DNA of 64,000 bases from Cotesia glomerata (GCF_020080835.1 NC_058162.1:4913323-4977322); one strand, 5' to 3'. Counted from the stretch's first letter, positions 13,020-26,538 are shown. The notes: generated from the sequence alone by a model not told the origin. Numbers and translations are program-made.

Positions 13020-13310
13020 CCTTAGAAAAAAATTTATTAAAAAATATGTGAAATACGCACAACAAATATATTTTTAATAGCTAACTTTTTGCTAATATTC
13101 GTACATATTTTATTTATTTTAAATATCATTTCTATCAATTAAAAATATATTTCAGAATATATAAAAAATAAATGGAAAAATAAGGAAATAGCGGTATCGT
13201 AATATTTTTTTTATTATCATACCGCTATTTTTCATATAATTTTTTGACACATCTAAACTAAATTTAAAATCAAGCTATTAAAAATATATTAAAATTTTTT
13301 TTTTATGGAG
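13020..13310. repeat. M6 palindromic AT-rich repeat
   Basis: Inverted AAAAATATATT-type arms surround TAGCTAACTTTTTGC. The arrangement resembles the larger palindrome at 16785-17165. Confidence 0.5.
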
Positions 13311-15054
13311 GATACTCATAGATGGACATATCCGGCAAATTTTCACGTCAGACCATATCAAGACGTATCAGAACATATTATCACGAAAATGGACATATAA
13401 CATGACATATCGTTTAACTATCATTTCTCTATTTCCATATTGATTATTCATTTCCATTGTATACAATGTATTAGTGCAATATTAAGCTGAAAATAGCGAC
13501 TTGGTATAATCGTAGTTGACATATTAGTTCTTGCTTACACCAAGTATTGGAAATAGCATTAGCGTTGCTGGATAAAAATGTCAGCTTATAAAAAATCACA
13601 GCAGCTTTATAACTTTGAAGTTTTCATCAATATTATACGAAGTAAAGCATATCTTTCATCCCTTTAGAATATTTATTTCTATTCGAACTATTGCTCTTCA
13701 AATTATTAATGTTGAGCTTTTTTTTCTCAGTAATTTATTGTAAAAAATTAACTTTCGTAAATAAAAAACATCCTTATTTAAAAGTCATACCTCACATTTA
13801 TAATTAACACACGCATCCAAAAACATACGAGAAAAAAAAATCCATTAAATAAACGATGATACAAATCGCCGCGACGTTTTCTCCGGAAGTTAGTACACAT
13901 ATATGTATAATTCTTATATGCTTGCATAATAACAATAATAATAGACGCTTTAGGCTTGTTATCGTGTGACCCATATTTTTTCATGCTTCTACTCGCAGAT
14001 GTGAGCTGCATGCGTCAGTATGTTTAACATAACTTATCCACACTATCAGAGCCCCGAATATAAATAAAAATAAATTTAATTTATTTTTCGAAACAAAGGA
14101 TTTTTTTATTTTTTAAATTATTGCTCTTAAAAACTCCCGTTAATTTATAATTTAGAAATATTTATTTGATAACTTATCAATTTATCACCCTGCGTACTAT
14201 AGACTCGGTAAATTTGAATAATAACACCTTATGTAGTTAATAAAATACAAAATATAAAATAAATGACAAAGCGGAAGAAAAATAAGATACTGAAGAGTAA
14301 AAGTGCCCGGTGAAATAAAGGAATAAAATGTACGCAGGCGCCAATGCGTCAGTTCTTTGTCTCGGTTTCGATGTTGGAGATCTACTATTTCTATGTACCG
14401 GGTATATACTTATATATAGGTCTGGATCCAACTTGGCAAGGGCAAAACGTAAAATAAGAGGTAAAACTGCCGAAAGGGAGAGTGAATACAATATATGTAT
14501 ATGTCTATGTCTATGTATATGTATACCCAGAAAACGAGCAGGGAACTTGTCGTCGTTTGGGTTCCGGAGGCGAGGCCAAAGCCATACGCTTTACTTTCCG
14601 TCCGCGACCATTTTTCCTTTGTCGTCTCTTATACGATATACCGTTAGCGGCATTGCACCAAAAAGAAAAAAAGAAAGAAGCAATCAAATAGAAAAAAAAA
14701 ATATATATATGAATGAATGAATGAAATCCTTGGAGGTCTTGAAAGTCTTGGCTCAACAACTTTTCAAATTTTCGGGGAATTCGACGATTCAAATGGTTTG
14801 GGTAACTAAAATTTGGCTTAGCTCTGGCTTAAATTTACAAGACACCCATTTCCCGGTTCGGTATTATTCATTTCACGTTATTTATTTATTATCCATTTGG
14901 ATCGTCGGACGAATAATTTCTGGACAAAAAAAGGATACTGAAAAAAAATATTAAGATCGATAGAAAATGTTATCGAGGAAAATTCACCCTTGAATTAAAG
15001 TATTTTGTTCGAATTAATTCCAGAAATTCACTCGCGAAAGTTATTATTTAATAA
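13311..15054. other. Non-coding, GC-richer island near 14.3-14.7 kb
   Basis: AT-rich sequence with an apparently single-copy patch of higher GC at about 14320-14660. Overlapping ORFs on both strands there (up to 130 codons) have no recognisable domain, start context or splice support. I leave it as a possible regulatory island. Confidence 0.4.
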
Positions 15055-15727
15055 TCTATATTATTAAGAAAATAAGCAAAATTTTGTGGCCAGTGTATTT
15101 ATTTGATAAAATGGGTTTTTATGGTTAAATTTGGTATAGTTGCAAAAGTCTTGACTTGAATTTGTGCCTTTGCAAGATTACATATCATTCTCATTAATAT
15201 TCAATTTATGATGATAAGTATTTAGGCTGCATTCGAAAATATTCTATCTCTAAGTACATAAATAAGAAATGACCTTGTATCTCGTGAACTGTTGATATTT
15301 TTAAAGATATAAGCTCATTCCGACATTACACTCATCGAGACCTTTCATTTGAGTACCCACATCAATTTTTCATATATTTCATATATTTATATATATATTA
15401 TATATATGTATATATGAAAAATATATCAAAAATGCATGTGGGTACTTAAATGAAAGCTCTTTATGAGTGTAACATCGGGATGAGCTTATATCTTTAAAAT
15501 ATATATTATAAATATGTATATATGAAAAATATATCAAAAATGCATGTGGGTACTCAAATGAAAGCTCTTGATAAGTGAAACATCGGAATGAGCTTATATC
15601 TTCAAAAACATCAATAGTTAAGAAAATACAGTGTAATTTAACAAAATTCATTATTTAATAATGCAAAATTTTATTTATTTATAGTTCACATGTCAGGGCA
15701 GTCACATAGTGACTGCAAGGTTGCTAG
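15055..15727 (+). mobile_element. H1 Helitron-like element
   Basis: Starts TCTATATTATTAAG after A and ends GGTTGCTAG before T, with the GCAGTCACATAGTGACTGC hairpin. One palindromic module plus an extra right arm lies inside (about 15287-15620). ORFs across the module are palindrome artefacts. Confidence 0.8.
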
Positions 15728-16784
15728 TCGTTCATTAATCTCTAAGTTTAGATTATAATTTAAGTCTAAAATACTGTAAGATTAATCATTTACATTTTCA
15801 TTATAGAAACAAAGTTTTTAAAAACCTTAAAGATTGAGGAAAAAAAAAATTTTCTTTTTTTTTTAGAGAGAAAAAAAATGTCGGACTTAATAATTTTCTT
15901 AAATTTTTTTTACAAAAATAAGTATATATACTAGCGATGCGTTAGGTTATCACGTCACGTGAAGTATGCCCCTTTATACTTGACGTTGCGGGAATCCAAA
16001 TGCGATTTTTCTTCAGTATTTTTGAAAGAAGAGATGTATTTGTAGGAAATTGTAACGTGATGAAATGGCTAGTGTGTGTGTGTGTAAATGGATTTTATCT
16101 GCGCCCTAACTCTATAATAGAGACCGTGTACTTAGTTAGCGTGGTATATGGTTGTAGGTGATGTATGGAAGGAGTAATCCAAGTCAATTGGCATGCATGA
16201 CAGAAACTTGGAAATATAATTAACTCGCGGGAAACCCGATCAGATAAAATTCATGTTATCGATAAATTCACTAGTGTTTAGTTTCGCTTCGAGCTCGGGT
16301 TTATGTTTTGTGCTGCATATATACAATATAGAATTAAATTAAATTGAGTTTTACCCAAGTATGAGGATTAGATTTGCTCAGCCTCGCTGGGGAGCCGAAA
16401 TAACAAAGAGCTTCTGATCCCGAAATTCGTTTCATTTGGGTGATAATGCTCTATCAACAGCCAAAGAAACTCCGAAGGCTTAGAATCAAGTTTTCTTAAG
16501 ACATTAAACTCCAAATTTTGAGTAATAGAGAGAAAATATATTTATTTATTTATTAAATTTTGATCCTAGAGCAAGTGCTCTCTAAAGACCATAATTAAGT
16601 ACATAATGAGTACATATTAAATTAACATAATATTAATAAAAATATAAATATAGTATTAATTAATAGAATATAATAGATTAATTATAGATAACATAATATA
16701 ATAAGTAATATAACATAACAACACGTAATAATGATTATAATAATGATAAAGATTGTTATTGTCATTGATTCTTCCCAACATTCC
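15728..16784. other. Non-coding sequence
   Basis: No gene found. 15950-16500 is less AT-rich and seems single-copy; 16540-16760 is a simple TAATA-rich stretch. Confidence 0.4.
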
Positions 16785-17165
16785 CCCATGAAAAAAAAAT
16801 ATAAAAAAAATATATGTTGAAATACATAAAAAATGTATTTTGAATATATTAAAAATCTATAAAAAAAATATATAAATATATATAAATTATTTATAGTAAA
16901 TATATTTTAAATAACTAACTTTTGGCCGATTTTCATATATATTTTATATATTTCAAATATATTCAAAATATATTTTTTTGATATTTTGAGCTATGCATTC
17001 CTTATGTATTTTAAGATATATCTAATATATATATATATATATATATATAGTTAAAATATATATGAAAATCGGCCGAAAGTTAGTTATTAAAAAAAATATA
17101 TTTACTATACATATTTTTTATATATTTCGACATATATTTTTTTTTATATTTTTTTTTTCATGGGA
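16785..17165. repeat. M6 large AT palindrome
   Basis: CCCATGAAAAAAAAATATAA at the left is matched by the complementary TTTTTTTTTCATGGG at the right. Internal arms carry CGGCCGAAAGTTAGTTATTA-type sequence in both orientations. The ORF starting at 17062 runs through this palindrome and is not a gene. Confidence 0.7.
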
Positions 17166-18585
17166 GCTGTTTTACACAGTTTTGAAGATCTCTACTCTAA
17201 ACTCAGCAAACGTGCTTAGTGTAACAAGATCAGATCATATATATGTAACATTTAGACACATTTACAAAATTTATATCTGCACATATATCTATTTGACATG
17301 GATTTTCGTTGAAGACGTCTATGAATGTAAATTTTTTATATGTTTGAACAGACAGAAAAAATCTCCGAACTTTCTCTTGGCTGAAGTAAAATTTTTTTCA
17401 AGAAAATTTTCTTGTCACAAGAAAATTTATTTTTTGCCCTAAAATAGATTATTTCTTTCAGAAATTTTTCTTGGGGAAAGTAAACCGTTTTTTTTTTTTT
17501 GTGTCCATATATTTTAATATGTGTTAAACATATTATATATTTTTTCCATGGAGAAAATCAAATTTTTTATAATAATTTAATTGTGTCATCAATTAAATTT
17601 TTTTTAATAAAATTTGATACCTAACCATATAATCACATGTTCAAAAATAATTTAAGAAAAATAAACATAAAACTGGTGTGAAATACGAATTTATTTAAAT
17701 GAGCTATCATTGATATAATTTGTAAATTGTGTACTTAGTTTTGGGGTTGAATACTTACGTACAATATAAAATTTGATGGCTGCTTTAAAAGTCAAGGAAG
17801 AGATGAATATAAACCCGGAGAGTGTGGTGTGCAAACAAGAGATAATTAGATTCTCGTTGAGTACCGGGTTGGTTTATTTTGACAGAATCAAAAGTAGTCT
17901 GGTTGGGAAAATATTTTTTTTCCTCAAAAGCTGATTCCACTGAGACGTGATTCCTTAGAGTTGAGATTTAGGTGTACCGTTCCTTTGTCCTTATGCTGCA
18001 TCATTTGGATTACACGGCAAACAAAAGTATTTCTTTTCCTTTATTTCATTTTATTTCATTCTCTTTAGCTTTAGAGTATCGGTGGGTAGGGTTGAGGTTG
18101 GATTTAACCTTCCTCTGGTTTTGGTTCTCTCTACCCTCGACTCAAAATGTGTACAGGATATTTACGAGCCAAAACTTTAGTGGTTTATATTATTGTTGCT
18201 CGAAAAGTATCTCGTAAATGCATTCGGGAGACGAATATTTCAGCTGGGGTTAGATTGTTTTCGTTATTGTTGTTGCTGTATATTGATGAGCCAAATACGG
18301 AACACAGACCGTATTATATTATGTAGAAGAGGAAAGAACCTGGAAGGCAACCGCAAATGTACTGTTTGAAAGACATAGTGATACAACTTGACCATTTGTG
18401 GCTCCAAACTCACTATTAATGCCAAAAATTATGAGCTTTGCCATTGAAATATTTGTCTTTTAAACTTTTCAAATATTTTTTTTATAAAAGTCAAATTTAT
18501 AAAAATGTTTGGCAAATCCAAATGTGCAAGTGTCATATATGTATACGTTAATTGCTCTAAGTAAATCTAACAAAATTTCCCTTAT
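17166..18585. other. Non-coding sequence
   Basis: Contains TTTTCTTGNNNCAAGAAAA-type inverted motifs near 17390-17475 and a less AT-rich patch near 17960-18370. No supported gene. Confidence 0.4.
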
Positions 18586-19346
18586 TGCACGACTCATGAT
18601 GCGAAGCATCAGAGAGTGCTTTACACTGATAGAAGGATTTATTTGTATTAAAAAATATTTGTTAATAGTTAACAAATCATTTATTAGAGACCACTTTTTG
18701 ATATTAAACAAATATTTCTTAGTATTTAAAATAATTTATTTGTATTTAATAAATCTGACATTCATTTATTAAATATTAATAAATCTTTTTATATACTAAC
18801 AAATATTTGTTAAGGACTAAAAAGTGGTCTCTAATAAATGATTTGTTAAATATTAACAAATATTTTTAACTATAAACAAATCCTTCTATCAGTGTACGAT
18901 CGAAAAATTTTTTTCGCCTCATTTCGGCAACTATTTTTATTATTATAGTCTTGTTAGTTCACGGAGTCAAGATATTTTGCATACTATTGTCAAGATAATT
19001 TATTTGAGATCAATTTGACACTTTTCAAAAATTGATTTAGTGCAATAAAAAACGGAAAAAATGCATTAATTGAGTTAAATTTTTTTTTTATTAATTCTTT
19101 GAAAGAATTGTAGGTCACCGAATGCGAGTAGCTAGGTAATTCAGTGTCGTTTATGTACAATTAATAAAATAAAACAAAAACCAGAAGATTGTATATATAT
19201 ATTGTATACATTTATCCCACTAGAGGCCCTTACGCATTATCGTGCTATTTTAGCTGTTTTATATACTTCTTTTCACATTCTTTATTTTATTAATATTTCA
19301 TAATTAAATGAGCATTATGGGTCGTGTACTTTTGGATTTTCCAAAC
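18586..19346 (+). mobile_element. M5 element with nested MITE
   Basis: Begins TGCACGACTCATGATGCGAA and ends GGGTCGTGTACTTTTGGATT then TTCCAAAC. The copy at 4641-5267 (minus) matches over CTCTCTGATGCTTCGCATCA and lacks the MITE present here at 18624-18894. Confidence 0.75.
18624..18894. mobile_element. M1 MITE with TA target duplication
   Basis: A 271-bp palindrome from CACTGATAGAAGGATTT to AATCCTTCTATCAGTG, inserted in an M5 element between TA (18622-18623) and TA (18895-18896). The uninterrupted M5 copy near 5230 has a single TA at this point. TA duplication and the terminus indicate a Tc1/mariner-type MITE. Confidence 0.85.
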
Positions 19347-21560
19347 TTTTTTCTAATTTTTAAAGAACTTCCGCCCTTGAATTTATTTATTACCTTTAAA
19401 TTTATTTTAAAATACGAAACTTCTCTATAAAAGTAAACAAAAAAATGATTTTTTGAATTTAAAAAATTCTAAAAATTTAATTTAAAAAATAAATTAGTAC
19501 TCATAAGAGAAATTTAAAAATTTTCATTTCCAAAGTAAAATAGTTTTTTCCAAATTAAAGATTAAAAAACACTACGTTAGTACTTACATGAGAAACAAAA
19601 TGCTGCGGCGAGAAAAATAATTTTATTTCAAACATCGAAAAAAAAAAAAAACATTCTCGATAATACACAAACTATTTTAGTTCCGTGAACTAAAAAAAAC
19701 TATAATAATAAAAATAGTTGCAGATAGAAGAAAAAAATTTTTCGATCGTAGAGGACCCTCTAATGCTTCACATTATGAATCGTGGACTAAAAATATGAGA
19801 CCTTATAACACTTTTTAGAAGCCTAAATGACAGTAAAAAAAGAGTGCAAGTCTGTTGAAAAAAGTATTGCGTATGATTTAGTACTTATTGTTGGCTAGTT
19901 CACACATTTGATTTACGGGTTTCTTCTTCACACTTCTCTTCACTCACTTCCTTTCGTTGCGTTAAATTATTTTTTACTCAAAAACCATAATTTCCGTAGA
20001 AGTTGTAGTTGTAGTTGAATATCAGCTTTCCTAGTCCATAACACACGTGTAAGTGAAGTGAGTTGTGAAGACGTAATATTGTAAGGTCTGTAAACCGGTA
20101 TGCGGTAACAAGTCCTTCTCGTTACAATATACTCACATACTATACATATATGTATATATAAAGTAACCATATTTCAATGGTTGTGTTTTTTGCTTAGATA
20201 ATAACGGACTGAGGTGAGCGCCAAGAGGACTCACAATAAGAGTAAACTGACAATTACAAAGGAATAATAATATACGATATTTATTGTAAAAAGATAAAAC
20301 ATAAATCCAGTTCAAGTGCCTGACAAAAAGTTACATTGCTTTTACGAGAAACGAAAAAAGTGACACATACGTTCATAAATTAAATCTTTGTGGATATAAA
20401 ATATGCACCAAGATTAGCGCATTGTCATCTTATAGTCAAAGCTCCAACATCTGTGGTTGATCTACTTTAGCCTAAACTGAAGATCATTGTCTAGTTTTTT
20501 TTGTACGGTCCCAAATTTTTTGTCGGTTTCCGTATAAAGATACTGTTGGAAGGAGCATCGACGCTGATTCTAATCGCGATTCACAGAACTAAAAAAAAAG
20601 TTTCTTCTATTAGGAACGTAATTAGCAAGTTTTTGTTGTTTTTAATTGGATGATTTTTTTTAGAGCGTTGAAGTTTGATTTAAAATTATTTTTCAGGAAG
20701 TAATTAGAGAATTCATAATTTTTTAAATATACAGTACGTGTATGTAATATTCATTTTTATGAAGTTTCTACGAATTGAATTATAAAACAAAGTAGCAAAA
20801 ATAAGGAATTTGTATGTTTCAAACATAGAAATCTCAGCGGTTTAAACAGTGGAAGAAACACACCAACAGACACGTATTCAATTAGGTATGCGATGTCAAG
20901 AAACTCTTAAAATTTTTTAGCCAAAACAAAACTTTCTAGCTCTGAGTTTATTCTACCGACAAAAACCCCGGCATAACACGAAGCTATGTTTTTGAACAAT
21001 AATAATTCCCGAATTGAAATAAAAAATAACGATTGAATAACCAGTAATTAAATTAAATTCTTTTTAAATACACTCATTTGCTTATACAAAATGACTGTTG
21101 TTTAGAACTTTCGGTTTCGAATCCAACCGGATGATGATTCAACTTTTTTATTACTTAATTTGAATAATTATTAATATAATGTCATATTCCGTGAAAAAAT
21201 ATTCTAATATGACCATATATCCAACTTGATATGGTTTGATTAGCCCATACATAATTTTTTTTATTAAATGAGTGTTGGAAATCTCCGACAGATGGCGCAC
21301 GGTTGTTGAATTGTTTCCTTAAAAGAGAGTTAAGTTAGAACGTTCTAAATTATAAGACATAGAAAATTTTGTTTGATTCTTCTGAAAATTTTATGTCATT
21401 CGTTTTGCGTATAATTAACTTCTAAACCATACTTTTGTCTTGTAAAATAATTAAGAAATAGTTTTCTACCTAATTAATTTTTACGTTTATCATTTTTACC
21501 GGTATATTACGAAAAAAACTAATCATACTTTCATATACATTTTTTCAATATATTTGTGAA
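19347..21560. other. Non-coding with a truncated M5 piece
   Basis: About 19660-19790 resembles the TGCACG end of M5 on the minus strand but is truncated. The remainder shows no gene. 19900-20240 is moderately GC-richer. Confidence 0.4.
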
Positions 21561-22379
21561 TCTATATTATTAAGAGAATAAGCAAAATTTTGTGATCAGT
21601 GTATTTATGTGATAAAATGGGTTTTTATAGTTAAATTTGGTATCGTTGGAAAAGTCTTAACTTGAATTTGTGCCTTTTCAAGATTTCATAATACTCTCAT
21701 CAATAGTCAATTTATGATGATAAGTATTTAAGCTGCACTCGAAAATACTCTGTCTCTAGATACATAATTTAGAAATGACCTTGTATCTTGTAAAATATTG
21801 ACATTTTCAAAGATATAAGCTCATCCCGATGATACACTCATCAAGGCCTTTCAGTTGAGTACCCACATCAATTTTTCATATATTTATATATATTATATAT
21901 ATGTATATATGAAAAATCCATCGAAATGCATGTGGGTACTTGAATAAAAGCTCTTGATGAGTGTAACATCGGGATGAGTTTAGATCTTTAAAAATCTCAA
22001 TAGTTAAGAAAGTACGGTGCAATTTAACATAATTAAGAAACGACCTTGTATATTGTGAAATATTGACATTTTTAAAGATATAAACTCGTCCCGATGTTAC
22101 ACTCATGAAGACCTTTCATTTAAGTACCCACATCAATTTTTTCATATATTTATATATATTATATATATGTATATATGAAAAATATATCAAAATGCATGTG
22201 GGTACTCAAATGAAAGCTCTTGATGAATGTAACATCGGGATGAGCTTATATCTTTAAAAATGTCAATATTTAAGTAATTACAGTGCAATTTAACAAAAGT
22301 CACTATTTAATAGAGCAAAATTTTAATTTTGTATAGTTCACAAGTTACGGCAGTCACATAGTGACTGCAAGGTTGCTAG
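21561..22379 (+). mobile_element. H1 Helitron-like element
   Basis: TC start after A, CTAG end before T and the standard 3' hairpin. The interior holds two tandem palindromic modules (about 21785-22010 and 22045-22280). Confidence 0.8.
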
Positions 22380-23370
22380 TAATTATTAAAAGAATTGTAA
22401 TTAGATCAGGAATTGCATAACGTCCCATGATTACTGTGATTTTCACGGTAATTTTAAAAAAAAATTTTTCCGGGTGTCCAATTCCTATAGTAGGCCATAT
22501 CACGAAATTTTTCCACGGAATTATAAACATAACATTCATTGTAAAGATAATATAAAATTTAGATGCTTATACTTGGATTATTTTCAGCAAATCAAGAAAA
22601 ATGTTACCCCATAGTCTGAAAAATATATTACTTCCCTTCCCTACTTTAACTTGTATTATTTTTTATTTTATTCGAGTTTATTATACTCGCACATATTAAT
22701 CCTGAGCTGAAAGTATCCCAACCTTTTTTTATTTACATGACATAAATATATTAAAGTGATATGATACAGGATGAATAAATAATAAAATAAAAGGTAGTTT
22801 TCGGGTAAATCATTTTTGTCCGAGAATTCTTATCCGTCTTGAGCATACGTACAGTAAGTAACCCCTTGGCACTTTACTCAGCCTTGATTCTATTTCGGAA
22901 GGAATTCTTTCATTCCCTGCTCTTACTACTCAAACTAAATCCACCTCATCACGTCGTCGTTTTTGTCGTCGAAATCGTCGGCGTTGTTGTTGTATGTGTA
23001 CGCTGCTGATAACATGTTTAAATCTTCACTCACTTTGCCTTTTTTATGCGTGTACATATATTAAGAGAAGAAAATGAAGAAGTAATATGGAAGAAAAATA
23101 GTATAAAAAGTTCCTTTGAAGATCCGTAGGGGAGAAGACGATTTCGACATCGTGTCATTTTATATCAAATGCTTTCCGTATGTCGCGTGCAATTTAACTA
23201 ACTTTATGCAATAAAACAAAATTACATCTTTTTTTACTCACTTTTTAACAACTTTAGTCGAAATAAATTTACATATTTTAGTGAAACGTATGATATCAAA
23301 ATATATGTCGCGGTCGCTTAAATTTTCATTTTTTTGGGTGGCTAATGATAAAATTAAATTATAATTAATA
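22380..23370. other. Non-coding sequence
   Basis: No gene or repeat recognised. A GTCGTCGTTTTTGTCGTCG stretch lies near 22953-22980. Confidence 0.4.
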
Positions 23371-23418
23371 CACTGAAAAAAAAATTAGAAAAACGGTTGA
23401 CCCTGAAGGCCATCCCTG

Positions 23419-24071
23419 CAACTTCCCGCTAATTCCATACTTAGGCGCTTAAAATTGCACCAATGACGTTTTTGAGCTCTTCGAGCTTAAAAATACAATT
23501 TATGGGTTACTTTGAGCTCTCCGAGCTTAAAGAGATTGCTTTTCTATGCTTTTGAGCTCTTCGAGCTCAAAAGTCTGATAGAGATTTGATAAGACACTAT
23601 TTTTTGAATTTTTAAACCGCAATAACTTTTGAATGAATAAACCGATTTTCACGCGGTTGGCAGCATTCGACGCAGTTTTTCAAGCCTCACAAAGAATCTT
23701 AAATTTTAAATTGATCGCGCTAGGAATTTCGGAGTTATTACAAAAAAACACTTTTTTCGGTTTTCTTTCGTTCACGATATCTCTCGAACGAATCAACCGA
23801 TTTTGACCGGACTGGTTGCGATCGACGTGGTTTTTTGAGGTTAAGAGCTGATTAGTTTTTTGAATTGAACCATCAAGCCGTTTAAAAGTTATTCCAAAAA
23901 AACCACATTTGAAAAAAAATTTTTTTTCAGTTTTTTGAAGATTTCTCAAAATCTATTCATCTGAATCGGTCCAAATAGTTTTCAAAATCTAAGTTTGGTC
24001 AAGCCTTTTCGAATGGCACCAACCGGAATGAAATCGGTCAAGCCGTTCAAAAGTTATAAGCGGTTCACATA

Positions 24072-24145
<74 letters not shown>

Positions 24146-24294
24146 GACACCATGACAACCTCGCGGGGATAGTCAGGGAAGCTTCCTGTGACCTTCAAAC
24201 GTCGAGATCTGATGAAAACTCGATTTTTGCAAAACGGGGTGAAAACAATAACTTCCCGATTTTTGAAAATCTTCGATTTTCTTAGCGGGAAGTT
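23419..24294. mobile_element. AACTTCCCGCTAA-ended inverted-repeat element
   Basis: CAACTTCCCGCTAA at the left is matched by TTAGCGGGAAGTT at the right. The interior carries three evenly spaced palindromes (23471-23571), repeated phrases such as AACCGATTTT, and a (CA)n array. The terminus recurs at 50307 and 58885. Short ORFs inside are low quality, so this is probably non-autonomous. Confidence 0.65.
24075..24140 (+). repeat. (CA)n microsatellite
   Basis: About 32 uninterrupted CA units inside the AACTTCCCGC element. Confidence 0.95.
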
Positions 24295-24764
24295 AAAAAT
24301 TAAATTGAATCAAAAGAGAAATTCTTGAATCAAGAAAATAATTTTGAAGAGTGTCATTGTCTTGAATCAAGACGAAAAATTCTTGAATTAAATAAAATTT
24401 ACTTAAACCAAGAAAAATTTCTTAGTTCAAGAATTTTTCTACTCAAATCAAGAAGATGAAATTCTTCAAAATTATTTACTTGATTCAAGTAAATTTTTTT
24501 TTCTGTGTAAAAAACCATTTGAATTTTCCTATGATATACAACACTTTAGTACTATCTATAAGTTTGGCTTCTGAAATTTCAAAATAAAATTTTTAATTAA
24601 AATGAAAAATATTAAGAGGTCAAAAAATTTTTTTGACCTTTGTTGTATTTTTTAAAGTTCTCACATCCAATTTCATTAATTATTTTTCAACGGTTGACAA
24701 TCATTGTCCATTTGTTTTAATAGTGTAATTAACAAGTAAAAAATTGTTTTGACATCTTTCGTAA

Positions 24765-26518
24765 GCTATATTATTGAGAGAATAAGTAAAATTTTGTGGC
24801 CAGTGTATTTATATGATAAAATGGGTTTTTATGGTTAAATTTGGCATCGTTGGAAAAATCTTGAGCTGGAGTTGTGCTTTTTCACCGTTTCATATCATTA
24901 TCACCAATAGCCAATTCATGATGAAAGGTATTTAGGCTGCATTAGAAAATGCTCTATCTCTAGATACATAATTAAAAAATGACCTTGTATCTTGTGAACT
25001 ATTGACATTTTTAAAGATATAAGCTCATCCCGATGTTATACTCATCGAGACCTTTCATTTGAGTACCCACATCAATTTTTCATATGTTTATATGTATTAT
25101 ATATATTAGGGTGGTCGTTAAAAATTAAATTTTTTGCGGCGCCCCCTAAAAAGCTTCTTTTTGATGAAAAAACACTGGGAAAAATTTTTTTTTAATTCAA
25201 AACAACACGTGCCTCTACACGATCTAAGTTAATTTTTGGGTATAATCATCTTTTTGGGGAATTTTTCAGAAAAAATACAATTTTATTCGAAAATTAAATT
25301 TTCATTTTTATTTGAAAAAAAAATGAAAAAAAAAAATATTTGAAAAAATGGCACGTAGTTAAAAGTACAAATCTGAAACTCGTTTTCAGAAAATACTTTT
25401 AACTACGCGCCATTTTTTCAAATATTTTTTTTTTCGTTCTAGTTCCTGCGATAACTATACTTATACTAATTTAAAATCCGTCATTTTTTTTAATTTCAGA
25501 TCAGAGGTAAAGATCAATCAACCCCCGCCAGTCAGGTCTATTTTTTTTTTGAGAGGCGAACTTCAGCACCATTTTTTTAATTAAAAAAAAAATTTTTTTT
25601 GTCTTAATTTTCATTTTTGTGTAATTGATAAATAATAGAATAAGTGTAAAAAAAATTTGAAAGGATTAGTCATTACCTTCATATAGAAATAAAATTTTTA
25701 ATAAAATAGCTTAAATTTTAGACCGCTAGACCACCCGTTCCCCTTAATAGACCAAAATCAACTGGGAAAATTTTTGAATTTGGATTTTTGTTTATTGTTA
25801 TTTTGATCAAATATTGTTATTGTTATTAATTTGAGTTCTATAATTTTTTATATTTCGAATAAAACTGTATTTTTCCTGAAAAATTCCCCAAAAAGATAAT
25901 TGTACCCAAAAATTAACTTAGATCGTGTAGAGGCACGTGTTGTTTTAAATTAAAAAAAAAAATTTTTTTTCCCAGTGTTTTTTCATCAAAAAGAAGCTTT
26001 TTAGGGGGCGCCGCAAAAAATTTAATTTTTAACGACCACCCTAATATATAGGTACATATGAAAAATATATCAAAATGCATGTGGGTACTCAAATGAAAGC
26101 TCTTTATGAGTGTAACATCGGGATGAGCTTATATCTTTAAAAATATCAATAATTAACAAATTTCAGTGCAATTTAACATAATTAAGAAACGACCTTGTAT
26201 CTTGTGAATTATTGACATTTTTAAAAATATAAGCTCACCCCGAACTTACACTCATCGAGACCTTTCATTTGAGTACCCACATCAATTTTTCATATATTTA
26301 TATATATGTATAAATGAAAAATATATCAAAATGCATGTGGGTACTCAAATGAAAGCTCTTGATCAGTGTAACAACGGGATGAGCTTATATCTTTAAAAAT
26401 GTTAATAATTAAGAAAGTACAGTGCAATTTAACAAAAGTCATTACTCAATAAAGCAAAATTTTATTTATTTATAGTTCACAAGTCACGGCAGTCACATAG
26501 TGACTGCAGGGTTGCTAG
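24765..26518 (+). mobile_element. H1 Helitron-like element, interrupted
   Basis: The start is degraded (GCTATATTATTGAGAG instead of TCTATATT) and the end is intact (hairpin, GGTTGCTAG, then T). It is interrupted within its first palindrome by the TIR element at 25109-26041. The remainder includes a second module at about 26208-26415. Confidence 0.75.
25109..26041. mobile_element. TIR element with ~190-bp inverted repeats
   Basis: Starts GGGTGGTCGTTAAAAATTAA and ends with its complement, flanked by TA on both sides (25107-25108, 26042-26043). The arms stay complementary for about 190 bp, through CGGCGCCCCCTAAAAAGC and ACGTGCCTCTACACGATC. The central ~550 bp encodes no transposase. TA target and long TIRs fit a non-autonomous Tc1/mariner-like or similar DNA transposon. 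Confidence 0.8.
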
Positions 26519-26538
26519 TAATTAGGTCAGGAATTGAT

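Larger units (their letters stand above)
23371..24507. repeat. M4 MITE, probably split by another element
   Basis: A TA-flanked CACTGAAAAAAAAATTA end at 23371 and the M4 right part ending CTGTG at 24507 bracket the AACTTCCCGC element (23419-24294). The left arm is short, so the reading is tentative. Confidence 0.5.

Noticed and set aside
14328..14720. 130-codon ORF in a GC-richer patch, with overlapping ORFs on both strands
   Set aside because: No recognisable domain, low-complexity YVYVY-like overlaps and no splice or promoter support.
17062..17442. 126-codon ORF
   Set aside because: Runs through the right arm of an AT palindrome; composition follows the repeat.
24075..24140. (CA)n ORFs encoding poly-His-Thr or poly-Val-Cys
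   Set aside because: Microsatellite translation artefact.
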